From positions 434,001-498,000 of the forward strand of contig CADATZ010000001.1 of NCBI GenBank assembly GCA_902791025.1: DNA of 64,000 bases, given 5' to 3'. Made by a program: the position numbers and the translations under genes. Of this stretch, positions 1 through 9,150 are shown in pieces. The notes beneath the pieces were generated by a model. It did no database searches. It was not told the DNA's origin and worked only from the letters and a program-made list of their open reading frames with translations. Every line of letters starts with the position of its first letter. Position 1 is the first letter of the stretch. The stretch comes from an uncultured Chloroflexota bacterium. Its GTDB lineage: Bacteria > Chloroflexota > Anaerolineae > Anaerolineales > Anaerolineaceae.

Positions 1-1
1 A

Positions 2-889
2 TTGAAGAATTTCGCGGAAAAAATCAAAAAAGCCAATTTCACGCGGCTTCTTTTGACGCTCATCACCTTATCATTAGGCGGAATTTTAGGCGGACTTCTG
101 GCGATTCCTGTTTCATCATTACCCGGCTGGTGGGGGCATTATTGTCCGGTTTTGATCGTTGTGGTGGTGGTTGTTCTTGTCGCCATGGTCTTCAGCTATC
201 GGATGGATGCTTTCAGCGAGTTCGCCAATCGCATCAGCAACGGTAAGCTGCAATTTTCTGAAGTTGCCGCAGAACACCATGAAACAGCACTGCTGGACAC
301 ATCCGTGATTATTGACGGCAGAATTGCAGATATCGCTCATTGCGGATTCGTCCCGGGCATTCTGATCGTACCGAATTTCATCTTGCTTGAGCTGCAGTTC
401 ATCGCAGATTCTGAAGATGCGCAGCGCCGTCAGCGTGGTAGAAGAGGCCTGGAAACCCTCGCGAATATGCAGAAGGATCCGGCTGTTGCCATTCAAATCA
501 AAGAATTCGACGTGCCGAATATCCGCGAGGCTGACGCGAAACTGCTCCATGTGGCAATGGAACTGGACTGTCCGATCCTGACTAACGATTACAACCTCAA
601 TAAAGTCGCGGAGCTTCAGGGCGTCCGAATATTAAATGTAAACGATTTGACGAACGCGGTAAAATCCATTCTGCTACCGGGAGAAAAATTGATCGTCAAT
701 GTCATACAGGAAGGCAAAGAGATCAATCAGGGTGTAGGATATATGGAGGATGGCACAATGGTGGTCGTAGAGAATGGCAGACCCTACCTCGGCCAGGAGA
801 TCGACGCGATCGTAACAAAAATTTTACAAACAGCCGCAGGCAGAATGATTTTTGCCCGGCATGAAAAAGAACTCGGAGTGAAACGATGA
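2..889 (+). CDS. PIN/TRAM-domain membrane protein (5' partial)
   Basis: Resembles YacL-type proteins: two hydrophobic membrane segments near residues 14-36 and 48-66, a PIN nuclease-like domain at about 96-215 beginning with the acidic motif LLDTSVIIDGRI (D99), and a C-terminal TRAM RNA-binding domain from about 230. The PIN fold suggests an RNase, but the substrate is unknown. The first usable codon is a TTG at base 2. Family members usually have four membrane segments and about 350 residues, so the true start probably lies before the window. The stop overlaps the cysS start by 4 bases (ATGA), which suggests translational coupling. Confidence 0.85.
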   Translation: MKNFAEKIKKANFTRLLLTLITLSLGGILGGLLAIPVSSLPGWWGHYCPVLIVVVVVVLVAMVFSYRMDAFSEFANRISNGKLQFSEVAAEHHETALLDTSVIIDGRIADIAHCGFVPGILIVPNFILLELQFIADSEDAQRRQRGRRGLETLANMQKDPAVAIQIKEFDVPNIREADAKLLHVAMELDCPILTNDYNLNKVAELQGVRILNVNDLTNAVKSILLPGEKLIVNVIQEGKEINQGVGYMEDGTMVVVENGRPYLGQEIDAIVTKILQTAAGRMIFARHEKELGVKR

Positions 890-2292
890 GCATTCAGTTA
901 TATAACACGCTTACAAATAAAAAAGAACCGCTTGAAACCCTTGAACCGGGAAAAGTGAAAATGTATGTTTGCGGTCCGACAGTCTACAACAAGGCTCACA
1001 TCGGTCACGCAATGTCAGCGATGGTTTTTGACATCATCCGCCGCTATCTGGAATACCGCGGATATGAAGTTCAATTCGCCATGAATTTCACTGATGTTGA
1101 TGACAAGATCATCAAACGTGCCAATGAAATGGGCGTCGACCCGTTCAAACTGGCGGAAGGCTATATTGAAGATTTCCAGCAGGATATGAAGGACCTGAAC
1201 ATCAAACCCGCGACCTTCAATCCGCGTGCTACTCAGGAAATCGATGAGATCATCAAGATCGTTCAGGGATTAGTCGATAAAGGTTACGCTTATCCGCTGG
1301 ACGGAGACGTATATTTCCGTGTCCGCAAGGATCCGAATTACGGGAAGTTATCCGGACGCAACATCGATGATATGCGCTCCGGCTTCCGTAAGGAAGTCGA
1401 TGACCGCAAGGAAGACCCGATGGATTTTGCCCTGTGGAAATCCGCCAAACCGGGAGAACCCTCCTGGGAAAGTCCCTGGGGGCCGGGCCGTCCGGGCTGG
1501 CACATTGAATGTTCCGCGATGAACCATCACCTTTTTGGCGATTCCATCGATATCCATGGCGGCGGAAACGACCTGATTTTCCCGCATCATGAGAACGAGA
1601 TCGCACAGAGTGAGTGCTACACCGGCAAACCCTTTGCACGCTACTGGATGCATAATGGCATGCTGCGCCTGAATGGTGAGAAAATGTCAAAATCCATCGG
1701 GAATATTATCTCGATCCAGGAGTTTCTGGAAAAGCACAGTGCAAACTCCTTCCGCTACCTGATCCTGAATTCCGCCTATCGGAATCCGATCATCTTCAGT
1801 GAAGAAACACTCTCTCAGGCGGAAAAAGCTGTTGACCGCATGAAAGGTTCCTTGAAACCGGCGAATCCGAAGACAGAGATCAAAGACGAAGAGGTTATTG
1901 CTAAATTCAACGCGAAAACCGCTCAGGTGAAGGAAGATTTCATCACCAATATGGACGATGATTTCAATTCCGCCGGCGCATTGGGCTGCATCTTCGAACT
2001 GGTTCGGGAGATCAACACCATGCGTGATATGGGTGCTTCTCAAGCTCAGCTGGACCAGGCACAGAGCCAGATCCGCGAATTCGCAGATGTATTCGGACTG
2101 GTTTTGGAAGAGGAAAAATCTGATGCAGGACAGTCCGCAGATGTCTTTATCCAGATGCTGGTCGATCTGCGCTTTGAACTGAAAAAGCAGAAGAACTGGC
2201 CGCTTGCCGATCAGATCCGCAAGGACCTCAGCGAGCAGGGAATCACCATTGAGGACTCCAAAGAAGGGTCTCTCTGGTATCGGAATGCCTGA
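886..2292 (+). CDS. cysS: Cysteine--tRNA ligase
   Basis: Class I aminoacyl-tRNA synthetase that charges tRNA-Cys in the cytoplasm. The HIGH motif is at residues 38-41 and KMSKS at 266-270. The zinc ligands that select cysteine are recognisable: C29, C209 in the WHIECSAMN motif, and H234/E238 in the PHHENE motif. At 468 residues it has the usual family length and looks complete. It starts inside the last codons of the PIN/TRAM gene and is followed 15 bases later by rlmB, so the three probably form one operon. Confidence 0.97.
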   Translation: MSIQLYNTLTNKKEPLETLEPGKVKMYVCGPTVYNKAHIGHAMSAMVFDIIRRYLEYRGYEVQFAMNFTDVDDKIIKRANEMGVDPFKLAEGYIEDFQQDMKDLNIKPATFNPRATQEIDEIIKIVQGLVDKGYAYPLDGDVYFRVRKDPNYGKLSGRNIDDMRSGFRKEVDDRKEDPMDFALWKSAKPGEPSWESPWGPGRPGWHIECSAMNHHLFGDSIDIHGGGNDLIFPHHENEIAQSECYTGKPFARYWMHNGMLRLNGEKMSKSIGNIISIQEFLEKHSANSFRYLILNSAYRNPIIFSEETLSQAEKAVDRMKGSLKPANPKTEIKDEEVIAKFNAKTAQVKEDFITNMDDDFNSAGALGCIFELVREINTMRDMGASQAQLDQAQSQIREFADVFGLVLEEEKSDAGQSADVFIQMLVDLRFELKKQKNWPLADQIRKDLSEQGITIEDSKEGSLWYRNA

Positions 2293-2307
2293 TTACAAGG
2301 ACTGCAA

Positions 2308-3048
2308 ATGAAGGAATGGATCACCGGCCGTAATCCGGTCTATGAAGTGTTATCAGCCCATCACCGGGACTCTTTCCGCGTGATGGTTGCTGAAGGCGCA
2401 AAGGTCGAAGGAAAGCTTTCTCAAATTCTGGAGCTGGCAAAGAAATACCGTCTGCCTGTTGCAAAGGTATCACGCAAACAACTGGACCAGATGGGCGAAA
2501 ATCACCAGGGTGTCGCGCTGGAAGCGGCCGGATATAATTATTCTGACATTCATGAGATTATCAAAGCAGCACAGAAGCGGGAGGAACCGCTGTTTGTGCT
2601 GCTGCTGGATATGATCCAGAACCCACAAAACCTCGGCACGCTGGTTCGCACTGCCGCGGCAGTCGGGATGCACGGGATCATCATCCCGCAGGCAAAGGCA
2701 GCAGGAGTGACGCCGGCGGTTGTTCATGCTTCTGTCGGGTCCACGGAACATATCCGTATCGCACAGATGAACCTGTCCCAGGCGATCGATATCCTGCACG
2801 AAGAAGGTCTTTGGATCATCGGTCTGGAAGGCGGAGACGGAACGCAGCCGGTCCAACCCAAACACCTCGGCGGCCCGCTCGGTATCGTAGTAGGCAATGA
2901 GGGCGAAGGTCTGCGGCAGCTCACCCGCAAAGCCTGTGATGAGCTCGCAGCCCTCCCTATGTCAGGTCAGGTCGAATCACTCAATGCCGCCACCGCCGGC
3001 TCGGTGATGATTTATCTGGCTTATATGAAACGGCTGGAGATGATTTAG
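2308..3048 (+). CDS. rlmB: 23S rRNA 2'-O-methyltransferase, TrmH/RlmB family
   Basis: SPOUT-fold methyltransferase that uses S-adenosylmethionine. An N-terminal substrate-binding domain (about 1-75) precedes the catalytic domain with motif 1 NPQNLGTLVRTA near residue 105, motif 2 GNEGEGL near 196 and motif 3 SLNAATAGS near 224, which builds the trefoil knot. RlmB modifies G2251 of 23S rRNA in E. coli. Which ribose is methylated here cannot be read from sequence, since RlmB and TrmH-like paralogues share these motifs. Last gene of the PIN/TRAM-cysS-rlmB run. Confidence 0.9.
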   Translation: MKEWITGRNPVYEVLSAHHRDSFRVMVAEGAKVEGKLSQILELAKKYRLPVAKVSRKQLDQMGENHQGVALEAAGYNYSDIHEIIKAAQKREEPLFVLLLDMIQNPQNLGTLVRTAAAVGMHGIIIPQAKAAGVTPAVVHASVGSTEHIRIAQMNLSQAIDILHEEGLWIIGLEGGDGTQPVQPKHLGGPLGIVVGNEGEGLRQLTRKACDELAALPMSGQVESLNAATAGSVMIYLAYMKRLEMI

Positions 3049-3170
3049 GAGTTAGGAGTTAGTGGTTAGGGTATAGGTAATAGGTGTTAGTTAATTAGGA
3101 AATTGATCACCTAACCTAACACCTAACACCTAACCCCTAATCCCTAATCCCTAAATCCTAATCCCTAATT
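3046..3170. repeat. TTAGG-type short tandem repeats in inverted arrangement
   Basis: Immediately after the rlmB stop, a G-rich arm of TTAGG/GGTGTTAG-like units (about 3046-3100) is followed, after some 10 bases, by a C-rich arm of CCTAACACCTAACC/CCCTAAT units (about 3110-3169). The arms are complementary enough to fold into one long imperfect hairpin. A second G-rich tract of the same vocabulary lies at 46074-46117. The pattern recalls the short tandemly repeated repetitive (STRR) heptamers of cyanobacteria. Function unknown. Confidence 0.8.
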
Positions 3171-3181
3171 GTCACTATTCC

Positions 3182-3210
3182 TTTTTCCTTAACAAAAAAA
3201 CATGTATAAT
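3182..3210 (+). promoter_or_regulatory. Putative promoter of the L25 gene
   Basis: A perfect TATAAT lies at 3205-3210, directly preceded by TG. The -35 box is poor (a T-rich stretch near 3182-3188). It is the only promoter-like signal in the gap before the L25 gene and leaves a leader of about 85 bases. Confidence 0.45.
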
Positions 3211-3302
3211 ATAAACCGTTTTGGAAACAAAACGAAATACTATATCTTTAAAAGGGCGAAGGTAACAACTTTAGGCTGTGAGAGGCGCCCGAAGGAAGAA
3301 AA

Positions 3303-3935
3303 ATGGAAAGAGTTGTTATTAAAGCTACAAAGCGAGACGTTACCGGCAAGAAAGTCAGCCAGCTGCGTCGTGAAGGCAAGATGCCCGGTGTTGTTTACGG
3401 TCATCACATTGAACCGATCGCCATCGTCATGGATGCCCGTGAAGTTACCCGTGCAATGATCGGCCTTACCCCGTCTTCCATCGTCACAATCGATATCGAC
3501 GGTGAAGATCATGCCGCTCTGATTCGTGAACGCCAGCGCGACTATCTGCGCAATAAGTTCATCCACATCGACTTCCAGGCTGTTTCCCGCACGGAAAAGA
3601 TCCGCGCCCGCATTGAAACCGTCCTTGAAGGCACCGCCCCGGCTGTCAAAAACTACAACGGTATCGTCCTGCATGAAAAGGAATATATCGAAGTCGAAGC
3701 TCTGCCGGAACATCTGCCGGAACGTTTCATTGTCGATATCTCCAACCTCAACCGCATTGGCGATATGATCCGCATCAGCGATATGTCTATTGCTGACGAC
3801 GTCACCGTCTTCGATGATGTCAACGACGTGATCGTCTCCATCTCCGGCGTCAAGGAAGAAGCTGAAGAAGAAGAAACCGCCAGCGCCGACGAACCCGAAG
3901 TCGTCGAAAAAGGCAAGAAGGAAGAAGAAGAGTAA
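3303..3935 (+). CDS. rplY: Large ribosomal subunit protein L25/general stress protein Ctc
   Basis: 5S rRNA-binding ribosomal protein of the long, two-domain CTC type (210 residues). The N-terminal L25 beta-barrel covers about 1-95, with the typical early motif RREGKMPGVVYG near 24-35. A C-terminal TL5/CTC beta domain (about 100-185) follows, then a highly acidic tail rich in Glu from about 185. The SD AAGGAAG precedes the ATG. It stands alone between the short-repeat tract and a terminator, and is probably transcribed by itself. Confidence 0.93.
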   Translation: MERVVIKATKRDVTGKKVSQLRREGKMPGVVYGHHIEPIAIVMDAREVTRAMIGLTPSSIVTIDIDGEDHAALIRERQRDYLRNKFIHIDFQAVSRTEKIRARIETVLEGTAPAVKNYNGIVLHEKEYIEVEALPEHLPERFIVDISNLNRIGDMIRISDMSIADDVTVFDDVNDVIVSISGVKEEAEEEETASADEPEVVEKGKKEEEE

Positions 3936-3962
3936 TCTCTTCGAAATCCAATTCGATATAAG

Positions 3963-3993
3963 AAACCGGATGCTCAGTCACCCGGTTTTTTTT
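3963..3993 (+). terminator. Rho-independent terminator after L25
   Basis: Stem AAACCGG (3963-3969) pairs with CCGGTTT (3982-3988) and runs into T residues. It lies 28 bases after the L25 stop and between two convergent genes. Confidence 0.8.
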
Positions 3994-4050
3994 ATATATG
4001 AATTCCAGTCACCAAGGATACGCAAATGAGCACATCCTGATTAGCTGGAT

Positions 4051-7000
4051 TTATTTCAGAATATCTCCCTTGATCTCATCAAGGCGTAGGCTCACCACCT
4101 GTGATGTAGAATCAGCGGACATGGTGATACCATAAATTACGTTCGATGTTTCCACGGTGTTGCGGTTATGAGTAATCAGCAGAAACTGGGTATCATTGCT
4201 CAGTTCCTTTAACAGTTCACAGAATCTGCCGACATTAGCTTCATCCAATGCTGCATCGACCTCGTCCATCACACAGAAAGGCGTCGGAGAAACCCGCAGC
4301 AGAGAAAATATCAGCGCAACCGAAGTCAGACTCCGCTCACCACCGGAAAGCAGGGAAAGTTCCTGTTCCTTGTGCCCGGGGAGCTTTGCCTCAATTTCAA
4401 TACCGGAGCTGTTCACGTCATTCGGATCCGTCAGTACCAGCCGTGCACTGCCGCCGCCGAAAAGACGTACAAACATCTTCTTGAACTCAATCTGGACTTT
4501 ATCAAAGGTCCCAAGAAAAGCGTTTTCCATCATGCGGTCCAGTTCACCGATAACCTGCCGCAGATCCGCATCGGCTTTCTTCAAATCAGCCATCTGCGCC
4601 TTCAGAAATTCATAACGCTCTGAAGATTCGGCAAATTCGGTGATCGCATCCGGATTTACGGCACCCATTCGCCGCAGATGATTTTTCAACCGCTGGATCT
4701 GCTCTTCAAGGTTTTCGCTCAGGATCTCGACCTTCGGCAGCTCTGAGACCATTTCACCCAAAGGCAGCGTGTTCTGACCTTCGATTTTTTCATCATACAT
4801 AAAGTTGACCATGCCGAGGTCATCTTCAATGCGTTTCTTCAGCGCTTCCAACCGATCATCATGACGGGTCACTTCCACCTGAGCCTGTGCAAGCATACGC
4901 TCGCTGGAAACCACCATCTGCTGCTTTTCCTGAAACGCCTCCTGGTCAATTACAGATTGTTCTTCTGCATGCTTCAATTCAGCTTCGACCGGATCAGTTT
5001 CTTCAAGAATGGAAGCTGCGTTCTGATTTTCCGCTTCAGCCTTTGCCTTCAAAGCGTTGATCTGTTCATCCAACTCACGGATATTTTTTTCTTCACTTTC
5101 CATCCGTTCCGCGAGCTGCGTCTGCTTTTTCCGGTTCTTTTCGGCTTCATTCCCATTTTCACGCACACGGTTCTCCGCTTCCGTTATCGACTTGCGAAGC
5201 ACCGCACAATTGACATTCCAATGCTGTACCTGATCCTGAAGTTCGCTGATTTGGATCCGATTGATCTGATCCTGCAGCTCCCGTATTTCACCGCGGAACG
5301 CTTCCCGACCGCTTTCGAGTTCCGTGATTTGTCCGGATGTCTCTTCGATTTGACCTCGATTTGTTTCTATCTGTGATACAGCTTCATTCAGTCGCTGACG
5401 TTGGTAAGCTGCTGCCTGGGTTTGTTTTTCTTTCTCAATCGCCAGCTGGTTAAGCTTCTTTTGCAGTTCAACGGATGAAGATTGAAGCTTTGTACGTTCA
5501 CTTTGCTTTGCTTTCAATTGTTCACGTAAGGCGGCAAGTTCCTTTTCTGCATTTTTGATCGTATCGTTCAATTCATCAGATTTTGCGCTTATTTGGCTTT
5601 TTTCTTCACCGAGCTCACGAATCTCACGTGTTCGCGAAAGCAGCTTTTGTTTTCCCTCGCTTCCGGAGACGGCGGACCCATCAGCACGGAACAAATCACC
5701 GTCCATCGTCACGATCCGCTGTCCCGGATGAAGTTTTGATTTCAGGCTCATCGCCTGTGTTCTGCTATCCGCAAGCCAGGTATTCGAGAGGATCCGTTCC
5801 ATTATCGGCTTTACTTTCTCATCATACGAAATCAGGGAAAGAAGCGGCTGCAGCGTCTCACAGCCTTCAAACCCCGAATTCTCCGGTGAAAGACTGCCTT
5901 CATCGGTTCCCAGCAGGACAGCGCGTCCGCTCTGGGCTTTATTCAAAAGGTCCATCACCTTGTTCCATTCGGAAGGATCCAGGATAACGGCATCCAGTTC
6001 ATCACCCAACGCGGCAGCCACAACTGTCTCATATTCCTTCGGAACGTTCAGCATGCTCTGCAGAGAAACGACTGAGGAATTGATCAATCCTTTTTCGGCA
6101 CTTTGCGCGACATACTGTGCACCGCGGTTCATCCCGCTGAAGTGCTTTTCCGCATCATTGAGAACATCCAGCCTGGCACTCACTTTGGAAAGCTCCGCAT
6201 CCACACGGTTCTTTTCTGAGCGCAGATTCCGCAGTGTCACGTCGCGTTCAGCGATTTCCTTCTCCGCTGTAGAAATTTCCGATATCACATTACTCAACTT
6301 GTCCTCGTTTTGTTTTTGTGCATCGTAAAACTTCTGATTATCCTGTTGGAAGGTCCGCAATCCATTTTCAAGTCGTTCTAAATTCACACGCAGACCGGAT
6401 AAGGATTCCTCAATCTTTTTTGTACGCTCATCCAGGTCATCCCGCCTTGCTTTCAGACGGATCAGCTTTGACTCCAGTTTATCCTGTTCGTCCCGCTTCG
6501 CACGCAGCGCTGCCCGCAGGTCATTGAGCTCTCCCATTCGTTTATTCAGTTCCGCCGAATAGGAAGCCTTTTGCTCCAGCGCTTCTTTTTCTTCTGCTCG
6601 AAGCGATTCCAACGACGCTGAGATTTCCTTCCCACGGGAAAGGATCAGTTCCAGTTCTTCCGCCAACAGCGCGGATTCATCCTGCTGATTATGGATCTGA
6701 GACATAACGGAATTCTTGCGTTCATCCAGGATAGCATTGTCGCGTGTGAGCTGCTCGATCCGTTTGTGAATATCTGCTGATTTTTTGTGCATCTCCGAAA
6801 GCCGCAGACGCAGTTCACGAATCTCATTCTGTTTTTTCTTCAAACTCTCATCGAGGCTTTCAAATTGAGCACGGATCTGATCCGTACGTTTTTCCTGTTG
6901 ATTGAAGCGCTCGCGAACTACCAGGAGATCCTGCTGTGCATGGTGCCAGTGATACCCGTACCATTCCCGCAGCAGATGTTTCAACTCATCCGTAACATGA

Positions 7001-7653
7001 CCGTATTCAGCGGCTCGCTTTGCCTGACGTTCCAGGGAATGAACACGAGGCTCAAGTTCGCTCAGGATATCATTGACCCGCTCCAGATTGTGGGCTGTTT
7101 CCTTCAGTCGAATCAGAGCCTCCTCACGGCGGCTCCGGAACAGACCAATCCCGGCGGCTTCTTCAAAAAAGCGTCTGCGGTCCTCCGGCGAAGCGGAGAG
7201 CGCGTTATCAATCAAACCCTGCCCGATGATCGTATAGGTTCGCTCAGAAAGTCCCGACTGTGCCAACAGTTCATTGACATCCTTCAGACGGACCTTCTGC
7301 CCATTGATCAGATATTCATTCTGCCCGTCTCTGTAGGCACGGCGTGTAATTGCCACTTCCACGTAATCCATGGGAAGCCAATGGTCTGAGTTGTCAAAGG
7401 TGATTGTGGCAGAAGCCATATTAGCGCGGGCTTTTTTATCCGAGCCGGAGAAGATCATATCAGTGGTACGGCGGCCGCGCAGTGTTGCATAGGATTGCTC
7501 TCCGAGCACCCAGCGAATCGCGTCGGAGATATTGGATTTTCCGGAGCCATTTGGTCCAACGATTGCCGTGATCGGCAAGGGGAACTCAAAAAAGACCTTA
7601 TTGGCAAAGGTCTTATATCCCTGCAGTTCGATTGATTTCATGCGTGGGGGCAT
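4051..7653 (-). CDS. smc: Chromosome segregation ATPase SMC
   Basis: Full-length SMC of 1200 residues, the DNA-entrapping ATPase of the SMC-ScpAB condensin. The Walker A motif GPNGSGKS is at 33-40. Long coiled coils flank a hinge at about 520-680. The C-terminal head carries the ABC signature LSGGER near 1100 and Walker B with the DEVDAALDE motif near 1127. It begins 3 bases after the rnc stop, an arrangement seen in many bacteria, so the two are co-transcribed. An alternative start (M5) would remove four residues, but the SD GGAG fits the upstream ATG slightly better. Confidence 0.97.
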   Translation of the reverse strand: MPPRMKSIELQGYKTFANKVFFEFPLPITAIVGPNGSGKSNISDAIRWVLGEQSYATLRGRRTTDMIFSGSDKKARANMASATITFDNSDHWLPMDYVEVAITRRAYRDGQNEYLINGQKVRLKDVNELLAQSGLSERTYTIIGQGLIDNALSASPEDRRRFFEEAAGIGLFRSRREEALIRLKETAHNLERVNDILSELEPRVHSLERQAKRAAEYGHVTDELKHLLREWYGYHWHHAQQDLLVVRERFNQQEKRTDQIRAQFESLDESLKKKQNEIRELRLRLSEMHKKSADIHKRIEQLTRDNAILDERKNSVMSQIHNQQDESALLAEELELILSRGKEISASLESLRAEEKEALEQKASYSAELNKRMGELNDLRAALRAKRDEQDKLESKLIRLKARRDDLDERTKKIEESLSGLRVNLERLENGLRTFQQDNQKFYDAQKQNEDKLSNVISEISTAEKEIAERDVTLRNLRSEKNRVDAELSKVSARLDVLNDAEKHFSGMNRGAQYVAQSAEKGLINSSVVSLQSMLNVPKEYETVVAAALGDELDAVILDPSEWNKVMDLLNKAQSGRAVLLGTDEGSLSPENSGFEGCETLQPLLSLISYDEKVKPIMERILSNTWLADSRTQAMSLKSKLHPGQRIVTMDGDLFRADGSAVSGSEGKQKLLSRTREIRELGEEKSQISAKSDELNDTIKNAEKELAALREQLKAKQSERTKLQSSSVELQKKLNQLAIEKEKQTQAAAYQRQRLNEAVSQIETNRGQIEETSGQITELESGREAFRGEIRELQDQINRIQISELQDQVQHWNVNCAVLRKSITEAENRVRENGNEAEKNRKKQTQLAERMESEEKNIRELDEQINALKAKAEAENQNAASILEETDPVEAELKHAEEQSVIDQEAFQEKQQMVVSSERMLAQAQVEVTRHDDRLEALKKRIEDDLGMVNFMYDEKIEGQNTLPLGEMVSELPKVEILSENLEEQIQRLKNHLRRMGAVNPDAITEFAESSERYEFLKAQMADLKKADADLRQVIGELDRMMENAFLGTFDKVQIEFKKMFVRLFGGGSARLVLTDPNDVNSSGIEIEAKLPGHKEQELSLLSGGERSLTSVALIFSLLRVSPTPFCVMDEVDAALDEANVGRFCELLKELSNDTQFLLITHNRNTVETSNVIYGITMSADSTSQVVSLRLDEIKGDILK

Positions 7654-7656
7654 GGA

Positions 7657-8391
7657 TCAGTTATTCTCCGGTTCCTGTCCGTATGAGCCGTAGCCAAGGT
7701 TTTCCAGTGCGTTCTGAGCGGCCTTTTTCGCCGCGTTTTGTTTGCTGGATCCCTGACCGATCCCCAGTGATTTGTCACCGACCCGGACTTCAATTTCATA
7801 GATCTTGGAATGGTCCGGTCCCAGCTCTCTTACCACTTCATAATGGGGGACCTGCATGTTCTTTGACTGCAGGATCTCCTGCAGGCGGCTCTTGGAGTCG
7901 TCATCTTTATGGTTGAGAATAATGTCATCAATGGCACCCTCCATGAAGGGCATCACAAAGGTTTTCACCGCGTCCAAACCCTGATCCAGATACAAGGCTC
8001 CGACAAGCGCCTCAAAAGCATCACACAGCAATGCGGTTTTTGATTTTCCGCTTGCCATGTATTCTCCTCTGCCCAAACGCAGAGCCTGTCCAAGGTCAAT
8101 TGTACGGGCAAACTCCGCAAGGGTCGTAGTCTGCACCAGTGCTGAGCGGTATTTGGAAAGGTGTCCTTCCTTCATTTCCGGGAATTTATTATAAAGCCAG
8201 GCGCCGATCATAAAATCCAGCACTGCATCTCCAAGAAATTCAAGCCGTTCGTTGTCTTCAATTGCATCCGGGTGTTCGTTCAAAAATGAGCTATGCGTTA
8301 ATGCTCTGCAAAGCAACATATAATCATTGAATTCCAATCCGATACGGTGCGCAAAATGCTCCGGCATTTCATAATTCGGACTCATTGTCAT
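7657..8391 (-). CDS. rnc: Ribonuclease III
   Basis: Endonuclease that cuts double-stranded RNA, including rRNA precursors. The signature NERLEFLGDAVLDF lies near residues 45-58, a second acidic motif LCDAFEALVGALYLDQG near 117-133 supplies the metal ligands, and a C-terminal double-stranded-RNA-binding domain occupies about 165-232. The length of 244 residues is normal. An AAAGAGG site lies about 7 bases before the ATG. First gene of the rnc-smc pair. Confidence 0.96.
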   Translation of the reverse strand: MTMSPNYEMPEHFAHRIGLEFNDYMLLCRALTHSSFLNEHPDAIEDNERLEFLGDAVLDFMIGAWLYNKFPEMKEGHLSKYRSALVQTTTLAEFARTIDLGQALRLGRGEYMASGKSKTALLCDAFEALVGALYLDQGLDAVKTFVMPFMEGAIDDIILNHKDDDSKSRLQEILQSKNMQVPHYEVVRELGPDHSKIYEIEVRVGDKSLGIGQGSSKQNAAKKAAQNALENLGYGSYGQEPENN

Positions 8392-8512
8392 AGGAAAGCC
8401 TCTTTTGTTATACAGGACATGGAATTTATTAGCTCAGGAATCTCTTCCGGATAAAAAATATTCCTGAACCAACAGAAGCCCTGCGAATTTGAATTATATC
8501 ATAATCCTTCAG

Positions 8513-9133
8513 TCAATAATGCATTACATTCAGAATATTTTCAGAAATTTTAAATTTTAAAATCAATAAAGCAGCACAGGCTGCTGTTCCGCACAAAAGT
8601 AAAATACTGTTAGCAATTCCATCCGCATAAAACCACCGCAGACAAACACCCTTTGCGGGATAGAAGACTCTGACCGGTTTTTTGTTGAGGACATCAAGGA
8701 AAATATGTGTCAGAAACCCGATCGCGTAAAAAAGACATGTCTGCCGGTTGATCAGGAAGATCAAAACCGACGAAGCGGCAAACATCAGCAGGGAATGAGA
8801 AAACCCGCGGTGAGCACCATTGATCGCGAAGAGGAATAAAACAACAAGCAGCCCAAGAAATAACAGACGAAGCGGATTTCCCCAAAGGTTCTCCGCCTTG
8901 AAGGTCTGCCAATACGCATAGGACTCATGCATAAATCCGGCAAAGAATACTGTGAAAGCGATTCCCCATCCTTGTTTGACATCCCGGGAAGGCCTTTCAG
9001 AACTGCGGTCGATATCACAAATCAAACTGCCGATCGCGCCGCCCATCAGGGCAAAATTCAATCCTTCAACACTGGCAGGAGCTGCAGCCAGGGCGGCTGC
9101 AATTCCAACAGCGAGATGGGTTTTACTCATCAT
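8513..9133 (-). CDS. Membrane-bound metal-dependent hydrolase, YdjM/DUF457-like
   Basis: Small polytopic membrane protein with 4-5 hydrophobic stretches. It shows the family landmarks: an N-terminal MSKTHLAVG motif, an HRGFSHS motif near the middle and THIFLDVLN further on, whose His and Asp residues are the presumed metal ligands. The prototype is YdjM of E. coli, whose substrate is not established. It ends just 120 bases before rnc, on the same strand, but the gap contains no clear signal. Function beyond the family name is unknown. Confidence 0.75.
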   Translation of the reverse strand: MMSKTHLAVGIAAALAAAPASVEGLNFALMGGAIGSLICDIDRSSERPSRDVKQGWGIAFTVFFAGFMHESYAYWQTFKAENLWGNPLRLLFLGLLVVLFLFAINGAHRGFSHSLLMFAASSVLIFLINRQTCLFYAIGFLTHIFLDVLNKKPVRVFYPAKGVCLRWFYADGIANSILLLCGTAACAALLILKFKISENILNVMHY

Positions 9134-9150
9134 TGCGGGATCACCCCATA

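Noticed and set aside
119-550. 143-codon minus-strand frame
   Set aside because: Antisense of the PIN domain coding region; no SD and no family match.
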